Origin: Stenotrophomonas humi
GTDB lineage: Bacteria; Pseudomonadota; Gammaproteobacteria; Xanthomonadales; Xanthomonadaceae
DNA: 64,000 nucleotides
Assembly: GCF_001431415.1 (NCBI RefSeq)
Contig: NZ_LDJI01000003.1
Span: 1-64,000, forward strand
Direction of reading: 5' to 3'
Shown here: piece after piece, positions 10,123 through 18,191 of the stretch
How positions within the stretch are numbered: the first letter of the stretch is position 1
Layout: each line of letters opens with the position of its first letter
Position numbers and translations under genes: made by a program
Notes under the pieces: generated by a model
Databases searched by the model: none
Seen by the model: only the letters and a program-made list of their open reading frames with translations
Told to the model about the DNA's origin: nothing

Positions 10123-11457
10123 TCACAGTGCCTTGATCTGCAGGGCTGGATCGATGCAGGCGGCGCGCAGCGCCGGCAGCAGTCCTGCCAACAATGTGGT
10201 GGTGATGGCGGCAAGCAGGGTGAAGCCGAGCATGCGGAGGTCAAGCTGCATCATGTCGGCGTAGGCAAGCGGTTGCTGGCGCACGCTCCACAGACCGAAC
10301 AGGGTCAACAGCAGACCCGCCAGGCCACCGGCCAGACCGATCAACGCCGCCTCGGTCAGGCATTGCTTGAAAATCATCCCGCGGGTGGCGCCCAGTGCGC
10401 GCAGCACGCCGATCTCACCGGTGCGGCGCAGGAACTTGGCCAGCAGCAAACCGATGGTGTTGAACAGGCAGATGCCCAGAAAGGCTAGCGCCATCCATGC
10501 CTGCAGTCGTACATCGCGCGGCACCACACCGTTGAAATCCAACCATTGCATCAGGCTGCGCAGGCGCGCCAGTTCCGGTTGGCTGATACGGCCGAGTTGG
10601 TTCTGCTGCTGCACGTAGCTTTGCAGGAACTGCTCGTAGCTGGCGACCTGCGCCGGTGTATCCAGCTGTACCCACTGCTGCAACCACACGCAGTTGGTGT
10701 TCTCCAGGTGGCCGGGCTTCTCGGGCAGATCGCCCCAGCAGGTGAACTGCTGGAAGTGGCCGGCATTGATCTGCAGGCCGGTGAAGAACGGCACCATGAC
10801 TTCCTGCGGCGGGCCGTAGAAATCGGCGGTGTCGCCTTGGGCGAAACGGCCACCGGCCACCCTGTAGTACAGCGGTGCCGGACGCCACGGCTTGAGCACG
10901 CCGATGATGCGTACGTCGCTGTCGCGGATGCGCAGCATCTGCCCGACGCTGTCCTTACCGCCGAACAGGCGCTGGTTCAGATCCCACGAAATCACCGCCA
11001 CGCGCGCACGGCGCTCGTCATCTTCGCTGGACCAGCCGGTGCCATAGGCCATCGGTACCTGGAACATCGGGAAAAAATCAGCGGTGGTGGACAGTAGGCG
11101 GCTGATGCTGGCTGGTGCTGCACTGCCGGGGGCGGAGAGCTTGATCGGGCTTTCCGAGATCAACGCTTTGCGCTCGGCCGGACCCTCACGCCACAGGTCG
11201 ACAGCCGAGGTGTAGTCGAGCATGTCCAGCGGTTCCTTGCGCGCTTTTTCCCCGCGCGGGGACGCGTCTACCTGCGGGTAGTACAGGTGCTGGCTGCGCC
11301 CGGGCAGCGGGTCGCCCGATAGCAGGTGCATCACCGTCAGCGTGGTCATCGACGCACCGATGCCCACGGCGATGGACAGCACCATCAATCCGGTGAGCAC
11401 CGGCGTGCGCCGCAGGCTGCGGATGCCTTGCTGCAGGTAGTAGGAGAACAGGGACAT
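10123..11457 (-). CDS. FtsX/MacB-type ABC permease, A-type, copy 1
   Basis: A 444-residue permease, first of the six and the most divergent A-type (MSLFSYYLQQGIRSLRRTPV start, EIGVLRALGATRGMIFKQ signature, ALQIKAL end). The periplasmic core carries the cysteine pair shared by all A copies (CWG...TNCVW, spaced by 15). Its start lies 9 bases after the ATPase gene stop. As the copy next to the ATPase, it is probably the ancestral A subunit from which the two downstream pairs arose (inference). Confidence 0.92.
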   Translation of the reverse strand: MSLFSYYLQQGIRSLRRTPVLTGLMVLSIAVGIGASMTTLTVMHLLSGDPLPGRSQHLYYPQVDASPRGEKARKEPLDMLDYTSAVDLWREGPAERKALISESPIKLSAPGSAAPASISRLLSTTADFFPMFQVPMAYGTGWSSEDDERRARVAVISWDLNQRLFGGKDSVGQMLRIRDSDVRIIGVLKPWRPAPLYYRVAGGRFAQGDTADFYGPPQEVMVPFFTGLQINAGHFQQFTCWGDLPEKPGHLENTNCVWLQQWVQLDTPAQVASYEQFLQSYVQQQNQLGRISQPELARLRSLMQWLDFNGVVPRDVRLQAWMALAFLGICLFNTIGLLLAKFLRRTGEIGVLRALGATRGMIFKQCLTEAALIGLAGGLAGLLLTLFGLWSVRQQPLAYADMMQLDLRMLGFTLLAAITTTLLAGLLPALRAACIDPALQIKAL

Positions 11458-11466
11458 GCGTGACCC

Positions 11467-12189
11467 TCAGCCCTGCGCGTTGGTTTCAGCGATGCGCGAG
11501 GCGTGCGCCAACACCGGCTCGCGCAGCAGGTCGGTGGCCTGGCCATCGACGATGTGCACGTTGCGCTGCGCGCGTGCGGCGAGCTCCGGGTCGTGGGTGA
11601 CCATGACGATGGTGGTGCCCTGGCTGTTGATCTCCTCCAGCAGTTCCATCACGCCGCGTGCCATCTGCGTGTCCAGGTTGCCGGTCGGTTCGTCGGCCAG
11701 TAGCAGGCGCGGACTGCCAGCCAAGGCGCGGGCGATGGCGGCGCGCTGCTGCTGGCCGCCGGACAGTTCAGCGGGGTAGTGCTTCATGCGCGACCCCAGA
11801 CCGACGCTGCTCAGGGCCTTCTCGATGCGCTCGCGGCGCTCCGCGGCCGGCATGCCGCGGTAGCGCAGCGGTACGTCGACGTTGTCGAACAGGTTGAGAT
11901 CGGGGATCAGATTGAAGCCCTGGAAGATGAATCCGATCTTCTGGTTGCGCAGACGCGAGCGGGCGTCATCGCCGAGGTGGCTCACGTCCTGGCCGTCGAG
12001 CAGGTACTGGCCGCTGGTGAAGGTTTCCAGCAGGCCGGCGATGTTGAGGAAGGTGGTCTTGCCCGAACCGGATGGACCGGTGACGGCAACGAACTCGCCT
12101 TCGCGCACATGCAGATCCAGCGAACGCAGCGCGTGGGTTTCAACCTGTTCGGTACGGAACACCTTGGAGACGGATTGCATGTGGAGCAT
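11467..12189 (-). CDS. LolD/MacB-type ABC transporter ATPase
   Basis: A 240-residue nucleotide-binding protein with Walker A GPSGSGKTT, Q-loop region KIGFIFQGFNLIPDLN, signature LSGGQQQR and Walker B LLLADEPTGNLD, plus the H-loop MVTHD. The GNLDTQ / TIVMVTHD pattern places it in the MacB/LolD/FtsE family, whose partners are FtsX-like permeases acting as mechanotransducers. It is the only ATPase in the locus and presumably powers all three permease pairs. The start at 12189 has AAAGGAAA upstream. Confidence 0.95.
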   Translation of the reverse strand: MLHMQSVSKVFRTEQVETHALRSLDLHVREGEFVAVTGPSGSGKTTFLNIAGLLETFTSGQYLLDGQDVSHLGDDARSRLRNQKIGFIFQGFNLIPDLNLFDNVDVPLRYRGMPAAERRERIEKALSSVGLGSRMKHYPAELSGGQQQRAAIARALAGSPRLLLADEPTGNLDTQMARGVMELLEEINSQGTTIVMVTHDPELAARAQRNVHIVDGQATDLLREPVLAHASRIAETNAQG

Positions 12190-12458
12190 GGCGGTTTCCT
12201 TTCAGGGCAGGGAATGGGATGAAGCACGAAACGGGGTGAAGCAGGGAGCAGGGGCGGGGAACGGGGAGTGGCAAACTTGGGTGTTCGTCCAGGTCACATG
12301 GATTTCGGCCTTCGGTTCTGCCACTCCCTCCCCCGTTCTTGACAGTGCGGAACAGCGGTGAGCGGGGGACGGCGGACGGGGAAGAACTCCAGTTGTCAGG
12401 CTTCACGACGAACCGAACGACTGCAGCCTCTCTCCGTGATCCCGGTCCCCCATCCCCC
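12190..12458. other. spacer between adaptor and ATPase genes
   Basis: A gap of 269 bases without a convincing gene. It holds an inverted repeat GGGAGTGGCA (12264-12273) / TGCCACTCCC (12319-12328). I see no second sigma54 promoter in it: the nearest TGGCA lacks GC at the required distance. The hairpin may set the ratio of adaptor to permease expression. Confidence 0.4.
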
Positions 12459-13727
12459 TTAGTTGATCGACACTCGTTCGTTGTCACCAAACAGATCAGC
12501 GCCGGAGACAATCACCTTCTCGCCCGGCTGCAGGCCAGACACGACTTCCACTTCACCCAGGCTGCTGACACCCAGCTGCACCGGGCGACGGGTGGCGGTA
12601 CTGCCGGTGACCACATACGCATAGCGGCCACCAGACTGTTCAACAAACGGGCCGCGCTCGACCTTGAGCACGTTCTTGCGGGTATCGAGCAGGATGCGTG
12701 CGCTCATGCGCTGGCTCTGGCGCAGACCAGGCGGCTGCTTGTCGGAGAAGCGCAGGCGGGCAACGACCTCACCATTGACCACTTCCGGCGAAACCGCAGC
12801 GATCTCGCCCGGGAACGGTTGGCCCGAGCCGCTGGTGAGCTGGGCCGGCATGCCGATGGCCAGGTCGCGGGCGAAGCTCTCCGGCACCTTGATCTCGACC
12901 TCGAAGCGCGACAGGTCGACCACGCCCAGCACCGGTGCGTTGGTGATCACCTGGGTGTGCTGGGTGGCCTGTACCTGGCCGACCTGGCCATCAAACGGGG
13001 CACGCAGGGTGAGCGCGTCCACCTGGCGCTGTACTTCATTCACCACCGCCTTCTGGCGTTCGGCCATCAGGTGCTTGTTGCGCGCGTCGAGATCGGCGCC
13101 GCGGCTCTGCAGATTCGCATCCTGCTGGGCATGCTGCAGTTCGATCTGGGCCTTCTTCAGTTCGTCCTGGGCCTTGGCCAGGTCGACCTGCGGCACCGCA
13201 CCGCCATCGAAGCCACGCTGGTAGCGGTCCAGGTCGCGCTGAGCGGCAGTGCGCATCAGCCCGGCCTGGTCGGACATCTTGGCGCCGGTGGCACGTGCCA
13301 GGGTGGCATCCAGTGCAGCACGGCTGGCTTCGGCCTCCAGGCCGGCCAGCGTGGACTGTTCCTGTGCCAGCTTGCTGCGCAGCTCCGGGCTGTCGATCAC
13401 GGCCAGCTCCTGGCCTTGTTTGACCACGTCACCGGCAACCACCTTCAAGGTGACCGTGCCGGCGGAGATGGCGTACAGCACCGGGCTGTTGGCCGCGATG
13501 ACACGGCCGTCGGCGGCGATGTCGCGCACCAGATCGCCGCGGCTGACTTCAGCGATGCGCAGGCGCCCACCATCGAATGAGCGGCTGGCGCCGAGCCAGC
13601 TGCTGGCTACATAGCCAATGCCGCCAACCACCACCACGGTGGCAACGGCGGGCCACAGCCAGCGTCGCCAGATGGGCTGTGGGCGCTGGGTGGAAACCTG
13701 GTCCTGGGCGGAAGTGTCGCGGATCAT
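12459..13727 (-). CDS. MacA-like periplasmic adaptor (HlyD/RND family)
   Basis: A 422-residue membrane-fusion protein. An inner-membrane anchor (about 22-45, WRRWLWPAVATVVVVGGIGY) precedes a lipoyl/barrel-sandwich half (SAGTVTLKVVAGDVVKQGQE), a long alpha-helical hairpin (about 110-215), the second lipoyl half (LRAPFDGQVGQV), a beta-barrel and a membrane-proximal domain ending SGADLFGDNERVSIN. Such adaptors link MacB-type ABC exporters to a TolC-like channel; no TolC gene is in the window. It is the first gene of the locus. A sigma54 promoter lies 34-50 bases upstream of its ATG at 13727. Confidence 0.93.
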   Translation of the reverse strand: MIRDTSAQDQVSTQRPQPIWRRWLWPAVATVVVVGGIGYVASSWLGASRSFDGGRLRIAEVSRGDLVRDIAADGRVIAANSPVLYAISAGTVTLKVVAGDVVKQGQELAVIDSPELRSKLAQEQSTLAGLEAEASRAALDATLARATGAKMSDQAGLMRTAAQRDLDRYQRGFDGGAVPQVDLAKAQDELKKAQIELQHAQQDANLQSRGADLDARNKHLMAERQKAVVNEVQRQVDALTLRAPFDGQVGQVQATQHTQVITNAPVLGVVDLSRFEVEIKVPESFARDLAIGMPAQLTSGSGQPFPGEIAAVSPEVVNGEVVARLRFSDKQPPGLRQSQRMSARILLDTRKNVLKVERGPFVEQSGGRYAYVVTGSTATRRPVQLGVSSLGEVEVVSGLQPGEKVIVSGADLFGDNERVSIN

Positions 13728-13760
13728 CTGGGGCTTCGCTGCAAGGGTTGGTAACGATTA

Positions 13761-13777
13761 AGCAGGCAGCGTGCCAA
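13761..13777 (-). promoter_or_regulatory. sigma54 (-24/-12) promoter of the exporter locus
   Basis: On the minus strand TTGGCACG (13777-13770) is followed by four bases and CTGCT (13765-13761). The invariant GG and GC are exactly ten bases apart, and seven of seven bases match the TGGCACG core. Transcription would begin near 13750, leaving a short leader before the adaptor ATG at 13727. The locus encodes its own sigma54 activator, which makes the match functionally credible. Confidence 0.85.
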
Positions 13778-13821
13778 CTTCAATATATTGAATTCATTGA
13801 ATATTTATAAAGACCTGAGCG

Positions 13822-13918
13822 TGTCCGGGTGTCCGCGGACACTTTCGCGGACAGTGTCCGGGGCGCGGCTGTCCGCAGATGTCTGCTGTCTGGCCAGATG
13901 GCTGGCTTAGAATGTCCG
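13822..13918. promoter_or_regulatory. candidate enhancer: array of TGTCCG/CGGACA half-sites
   Basis: TGTCCG occurs at 13822, 13830, 13855, 13870 and 13913, and CGGACA at 13836 and 13848; TGTCTG variants start at 13880 and 13887. They form a perfect 14-bp palindrome GTGTCCGCGGACAC (13829-13842) and an everted pair CGGACA-G-TGTCCG (13848-13860). The array lies about 45-140 bases upstream of the -24 element, the usual place for enhancer-binding-protein sites. It also occupies the glmS promoter region on the other strand, so an effect on glmS is possible. Confidence 0.7.
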
Positions 13919-13942
13919 ATCACCAACGCGAATGGATGGACT

Positions 13943-15775
13943 ATGTGCGGCATTGTGGGAGCGATCGCTGATCGCGACGTGGTTCCGGTACTGATTGAAG
14001 GACTCAAGCGGCTGGAATACCGCGGCTACGACTCGTCGGGCATCGCGGTGTTGAATGGCGATCAGATGCGCCGTGTGCGTCGTACCGGCCGTGTAGCGGA
14101 AATGGAAAGCGCGGCCACCGCCGAACAGTTCCAGTCTGCGCTGGGCATCGGTCACACGCGATGGGCCACCCATGGCGGTGTCACCGAGTCCAACGCGCAC
14201 CCGCATATCAGTCATGGCGTGGCGCTGGTGCACAACGGCATCATCGAGAACCACGAAGAGCAGCGCGAGAAGTTGACCGCGCAGGGCTATGTGTTCGAGT
14301 CGCAGACCGATACCGAGGTCATCGCGCACCTGATCCACCACCACCTGCAGGCAGATCAGGACGATCTGCTCAGCGCATTGCAGCGCACGGTGAAGGAGCT
14401 GACCGGCGCCTATGCGCTGGCGGTGATCAGCTGCAAGGAGCCTGAGCGCATGGTGGTCGCGCGGATGGGCTGCCCGCTGCTGGTGGGCCTGGGCGAAGGC
14501 GAGAACTTCGTTGCCTCAGACGTTTCGGCGATCCTGCAGGCCACCCGCCGGGTGATGTTCTTGGAGGAGGGCGACACCGCCGAGCTCACCCGCCAAGGCG
14601 TGCGCGTGTTCGATGGCAACAACGCACCTGTGCAGCGTGAGCAGCGGATGTCCGATGTATCGCTGGCCTCGCTGGAGCTGGGCCCGTACCGCCACTTCAT
14701 GCAGAAGGAAATCCACGAGCAGCCGCGTGCGCTCGGCGACACCCTGGAAGCGGCCATCGATGCCGGCGGCTTCCCGGCCACGTTGTTCGGCAAGAATGCC
14801 GAAGCGGTGTTGAAGGACATCGAGGGCGTGCAGATCCTGGCCTGTGGTACCAGCTACTATGCCGGCCTGACCGCGCGTTACTGGATCGAAGCCATTGCCG
14901 GCCTGCCGTGCAGCGTGGAGATCGCCAGCGAATACCGTTATCGCGCTGCCTACGCCAATCCCAAACACCTGATCGTCACCATCTCCCAGTCCGGTGAAAC
15001 CCTGGACACGATGGAGGCGCTCAAGTACGCCAAGTCGCTGGGCCATCTGCATACGCTGTCGATCTGCAACGTGCCTGAGAGCGCCATCCCGCGCGCCAGC
15101 GAACTGGTCTGCTACACCCGTGCCGGCGCCGAGATCGGTGTGGCCTCGACCAAGGCTTTCACCACCCAGCTGGCTGCGTTGTTCCAGCTGACCGTGGTGC
15201 TGGGCAAGCTGCAGGGCAAGGTCAGCGCCGAGCAGGAAGCGGACTATCTGGAGCAGTTGCGTCATCTGCCAGGCAGTGTGCAGCACGCGTTGAACCTGGA
15301 GCCGCAGATCATCGCTTGGGCCGAGCGTTTCGCCGGCAAGTCCAATGCGCTGTTCCTCGGGCGCGGCCTGCACTACCCGATCGCTCTGGAAGGTGCGCTC
15401 AAGCTCAAGGAAATTTCCTATATCCACGCCGAGGCGTACCCGGCGGGTGAGCTCAAGCATGGCCCGCTGGCATTGGTGGACGCGGAGATGCCGGTAGTGG
15501 TCATCGCCCCCAATGACAGCTTGCTGGAAAAAGTGAAATCCAACATGCAGGAAGTACGCGCGCGTGGCGGTGAGCTGTTCGTGTTCACCGACCAGGACAG
15601 CAACTTCAATGCTTCCGAGGGCGTGCACGTGATCCGTACGCCGCGCCATGCCGGCGTGCTGAGTGCGGTGGTGCACACCATTCCGGTGCAGCTGCTGGCC
15701 TATCACACGGCCTTGGCACGCGGCACGGATGTGGACAAGCCGCGCAACCTGGCCAAGAGTGTGACGGTCGAGTAA
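13943..15775 (+). CDS. glmS: glutamine-fructose-6-phosphate aminotransferase
   Basis: Makes glucosamine-6-phosphate from fructose-6-phosphate and glutamine, the first step to UDP-GlcNAc for peptidoglycan and lipopolysaccharide. I set the start at the ATG at 13943 so that Cys2 ([12 protein letters not shown]) becomes the N-terminal nucleophile after Met removal. This gives 610 residues, the normal family length; the open frame runs 38 codons further upstream. The glutaminase domain has HTRWATHG. Two SIS domains follow, with CGTSYYAG and SQSGETLDT, and the conserved C-terminus [14 protein letters not shown] terminator follows at 15812. The upstream region is shared with the divergent sigma54 locus. 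Confidence 0.98.
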   Translation: MCGIVGAIADRDVVPVLIEGLKRLEYRGYDSSGIAVLNGDQMRRVRRTGRVAEMESAATAEQFQSALGIGHTRWATHGGVTESNAHPHISHGVALVHNGIIENHEEQREKLTAQGYVFESQTDTEVIAHLIHHHLQADQDDLLSALQRTVKELTGAYALAVISCKEPERMVVARMGCPLLVGLGEGENFVASDVSAILQATRRVMFLEEGDTAELTRQGVRVFDGNNAPVQREQRMSDVSLASLELGPYRHFMQKEIHEQPRALGDTLEAAIDAGGFPATLFGKNAEAVLKDIEGVQILACGTSYYAGLTARYWIEAIAGLPCSVEIASEYRYRAAYANPKHLIVTISQSGETLDTMEALKYAKSLGHLHTLSICNVPESAIPRASELVCYTRAGAEIGVASTKAFTTQLAALFQLTVVLGKLQGKVSAEQEADYLEQLRHLPGSVQHALNLEPQIIAWAERFAGKSNALFLGRGLHYPIALEGALKLKEISYIHAEAYPAGELKHGPLALVDAEMPVVVIAPNDSLLEKVKSNMQEVRARGGELFVFTDQDSNFNASEGVHVIRTPRHAGVLSAVVHTIPVQLLAYHTALARGTDVDKPRNLAKSVTVE

Positions 15776-15811
15776 GCCGCTCACATCGACAGCACAGTGA
15801 TGCATGCAAGA

Positions 15812-15849
15812 GGGGATCCGGCCATACAAAGGCGGGTCCCCTTTTTTTT
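15812..15849 (+). terminator. rho-independent terminator of glmS
   Basis: GGGGATCCG and CGGGTCCCC form a stem (one G-T wobble), followed directly by a run of eight T. It lies 36 bases after the glmS stop. Confidence 0.85.
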
Positions 15850-16238
15850 GCAGGCAGTTGATGATGCCTTCGGCCCGGTATCCACGCATGGGGTGAGCCC
15901 ATGGTTGGCGCGTGGCAAATCTTTAGTGCATCCCGGCAGCGGCATTCAGCGGCGATTTCATCCGCAATGCCATGCTCCGCTCACCCATCGGTTTCCGCGA
16001 TGAACCGTCCCAAAAATGCCGACCTTGGTCGTGCAGGCGCGGTCGTAGACTCGGAAGTATCAAGGGCACGGTCGGCGCGTTGCAGTCGACCTCGTCCGCG
16101 ATGAGGTATTTCGTCAGCCGATGCGCAGCAGCGGTCGGCGACATGCAACAGACGTGTGCTGGTCGATCTGCCGCTGGAGTACGACGGCATTTCGGAAGGG
16201 CGCATCTTCACTTCAGTAGCCTGTAACAGGAAACAAGA
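15850..16238. other. intergenic region without a recognised gene
   Basis: A 389-base stretch between the glmS terminator and the CBS-domain gene. The short open frames on both strands have no recognisable protein pattern or ribosome-binding site. It must contain the promoter of the CBS gene, but I cannot single out one with confidence. Confidence 0.5.
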
Positions 16239-16670
16239 ATGAACGTCCGTGAACTCCTGCGATCGAAAAAAGATGCAATCGTCACCATCGATGTTGAAGA
16301 CACGATCGGCGGCGCCGCACACAAGATGAGCGCGCACAAGATTGCTGCCCTGGTGGTGATGAAAGACGATGCTCCGGTGGGAATCATTTCCGAGAAGGAC
16401 ATCGTGCGCAGCCTGGCCGAAGATGGCCCCCAGGCGGGTAGGAGGGTCATTTCCAGCCTGTCCTCGGCCGGCCTTGAGGGCATTGCCCCGGATGCGACAC
16501 TCAAGCAGGCCATGGCGCTGATGACGTATTCGCGCCATCGCCATCTGATGGTCACCGAAGACGCCAAGCTGGTCGGCATTCTGAGTCTGGGCGATATCGT
16601 GAAGAATCTGCTGAGCGAACTGGAACTGGAGAAGGCGGTCCTGCAGGACATCTACATCGCAGCGCATTGA
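16239..16670 (+). CDS. CBS-domain pair protein
   Basis: A 143-residue soluble protein made of two CBS motifs (about residues 5-62 and 75-135). These contain the typical strands AALVVMKDDAPVGIISEKDIVRSL and HLMVTEDAKLVGILSLGDIV (each shown in part of the pattern only). Stand-alone CBS pairs bind adenosyl ligands such as AMP, ATP or SAM and regulate partner enzymes, but the partner cannot be read from the sequence. AGGAAACAAG upstream of the ATG gives a plausible ribosome-binding site. It sits between the intact glmS and the glmS remnant. Confidence 0.9.
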   Translation: MNVRELLRSKKDAIVTIDVEDTIGGAAHKMSAHKIAALVVMKDDAPVGIISEKDIVRSLAEDGPQAGRRVISSLSSAGLEGIAPDATLKQAMALMTYSRHRHLMVTEDAKLVGILSLGDIVKNLLSELELEKAVLQDIYIAAH

Positions 16671-16847
16671 CAGCGGAGGTTGATGTCGATGGCTGGCGGA
16701 AACGAGGACGGCCTGAAGCGGAAGCATCGGGCCGTTCTCGCCTGTACAGCGTTGCCGGGTGCGGCACGCGATGGAGGACGGTGATCGTCACCGGATCGCT
16801 GCCAAGGATCACCGGTGAATGGCGCATCACGGCGATGGTGTAGCCAG

Positions 16848-16919
16848 CTCTGGCGCGGTACTGACTTGGACAAGCCGCACCAGCTCGCCGGGAGTGTGAC
16901 GATGGAGTACTTGCTGTAA
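16848..16919 (+). pseudogene. 3'-end remnant of a second glmS-like gene
   Basis: The frame at 16848-16919 reads LWRGTDLDKPHQLAGSVTMEYLL then TAA. The last residues of the intact GlmS are [18 protein letters not shown] then TAA. The shared RGTD-DKP--LA-SVT-E block is the GlmS C-terminal signature. Immediately upstream, GCTCTGGCGCG still resembles the preceding GlmS codons (ALAR) but in a shifted frame, with two bases lost. No further homology is visible upstream, so only the tail of the gene survives. A hairpin terminator follows at 16993. Confidence 0.75.
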
Positions 16920-16992
16920 CGAAAGCGTAACCGTGGTTGCGGATAATCCTCCCCAGCAGCCCGGTTCTCTCTCTCCCCCGACGCTGTGAAGA

Positions 16993-17021
16993 AGCCCGGC
17001 CCTGAGCCGGGCTTTTCTTTT
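16993..17021 (+). terminator. rho-independent terminator
   Basis: AGCCCGGC - CCTGA - GCCGGGCT followed by TTTTCTTTT. It is the natural end for transcripts from the CBS gene and glmS remnant. Its stem is identical to the terminator at 25153-25173. Confidence 0.85.
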
Positions 17022-17333
17022 GTCGGGGAGCGACCTACAGACAGTCGCTTGTGGCTCTGTCACTGTTCGCGCCTCGTTGGTTGGGGCCAACCGGTAGCGG
17101 GACAGTAGTCGCTCCATTGTGTGATGAAAGTCGCGAAAATGGCTGATGGGGTGGCGCTGCTTTCTCCGGTTAATTGATTAGCGCTGCAAAGAAGCCGGAA
17201 GAACGGCTGGGGAAATCATGATTCGGGGTTGCATGAGGAGTTTCGGGGCGGTGCCGCCAGTATTGGTGGTGCGCGTATGCCCGTGGTTGGCGGTCCGCCG
17301 TGACATGGCCTGGCGCTACCTGGACGCGTGCCG
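17022..17333. other. intergenic region upstream of the sulfotransferase
   Basis: A stretch of 312 bases without a supported gene. It includes a small GGTTGG/CCAACC hairpin near 17078-17091 and an AT-richer patch around 17170-17180 (GGTTAATTGATTAG) that could be part of a promoter. I see no clear -35/-10 pair. Confidence 0.4.
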
Positions 17334-18191
17334 ATGAGCCGGACCTACCATTTCATCGCTGGTCTGCCGCGCTCGGGCTCCACGTTGCTGGCCGGCATCC
17401 TGCGCCAGAACCCGCGCTTCCATGCCGCGATGAGCAGCCCGGTCGCGGGCCTGATCAATGGCGCACTGGAGCAGATGGGCGCCGGCGGCGAGTCGGCGGC
17501 GTTCTTTGACGAAGCCAAGCGCAAGGCGATCTGCCGGGCCATGCTGGAGGCGTACTACGCCGATGTGGTCGCACCGGTGGTGTTTGACACCAACCGCCAC
17601 TGGACCGCGCGCATGCACCAGCTGGCCGGCCTGGTGCCGGACTTCAAGGTCATCTGCTGCGTGCGTAATCCGGCCTGGGTGATGGACAGCTTCGAAGCCA
17701 TCCACCGCAGAAATCCATTCGACTACAGCCGCATGTTCAACCCGGCCACGCGTCAGACTGTGTACAGCCGCTGCGAGCAGCTGATCAGCGCCGATGGCGC
17801 GGTCGGCAGTGCATGGACCGCATTGAAGGAAGCCTATTACGGCGACTTCTCCGGGCGCCTGTTGCTGGTGGATTACGAACTACTGAGTCGTCATCCGCAG
17901 CGCACCCTGCAGCTGGTTTACCAGTTTTTGGGGGAAGCGGCGTTCGTGCACGACTTTGACAACGTCGAGTACGCAGAGGAGGCGTTCGACCAGCAGCTGG
18001 GCGTCAAGGGGCTGCACGACGTGCGTCGCAAAGTTGAATTCAAGAGCCGGCGCAGCATCCTGCCGCCGGATCTGTTCACCAAATACCAGGACATGGATTT
18101 CTGGCAGGACCAGACGGGTACCTCCGCCGGCATCATCGCCGCCCGTCGTTCCGAGAGCCAGGCTCCGCTCATTACCAAGGCCAACCCATGA
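17334..18191 (+). CDS. PAPS-dependent sulfotransferase family protein
   Basis: A 285-residue cytoplasmic enzyme predicted to move sulfate from PAPS to a hydroxyl group. The 5'-phosphosulfate loop GLPRSGSTLL is at residues 10-19 and the 3'-phosphate-binding region VICCVRNPAWVMDSFEAI at about 105-122. I prefer the ATG at 17334 to the GTG two codons upstream, because family members begin just before the YHFIAGLPRSGS strand. This class includes the xanthomonad tyrosine sulfotransferase RaxST, which opens in a similar way, but substrate cannot be read from sequence. Its stop overlaps the start of the giant autotransporter gene (ATGA), so the two are translationally coupled. That makes the autotransporter, or a glycan on it, a candidate substrate (inference). 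Confidence 0.88.
   Translation: MSRTYHFIAGLPRSGSTLLAGILRQNPRFHAAMSSPVAGLINGALEQMGAGGESAAFFDEAKRKAICRAMLEAYYADVVAPVVFDTNRHWTARMHQLAGLVPDFKVICCVRNPAWVMDSFEAIHRRNPFDYSRMFNPATRQTVYSRCEQLISADGAVGSAWTALKEAYYGDFSGRLLLVDYELLSRHPQRTLQLVYQFLGEAAFVHDFDNVEYAEEAFDQQLGVKGLHDVRRKVEFKSRRSILPPDLFTKYQDMDFWQDQTGTSAGIIAARRSESQAPLITKANP

Noticed and set aside
12190..12458. Second sigma54 promoter before the ATPase gene
   Set aside because: A TGGCA occurs on the minus strand near 12320, but the base pair ten positions further is GG, not GC.
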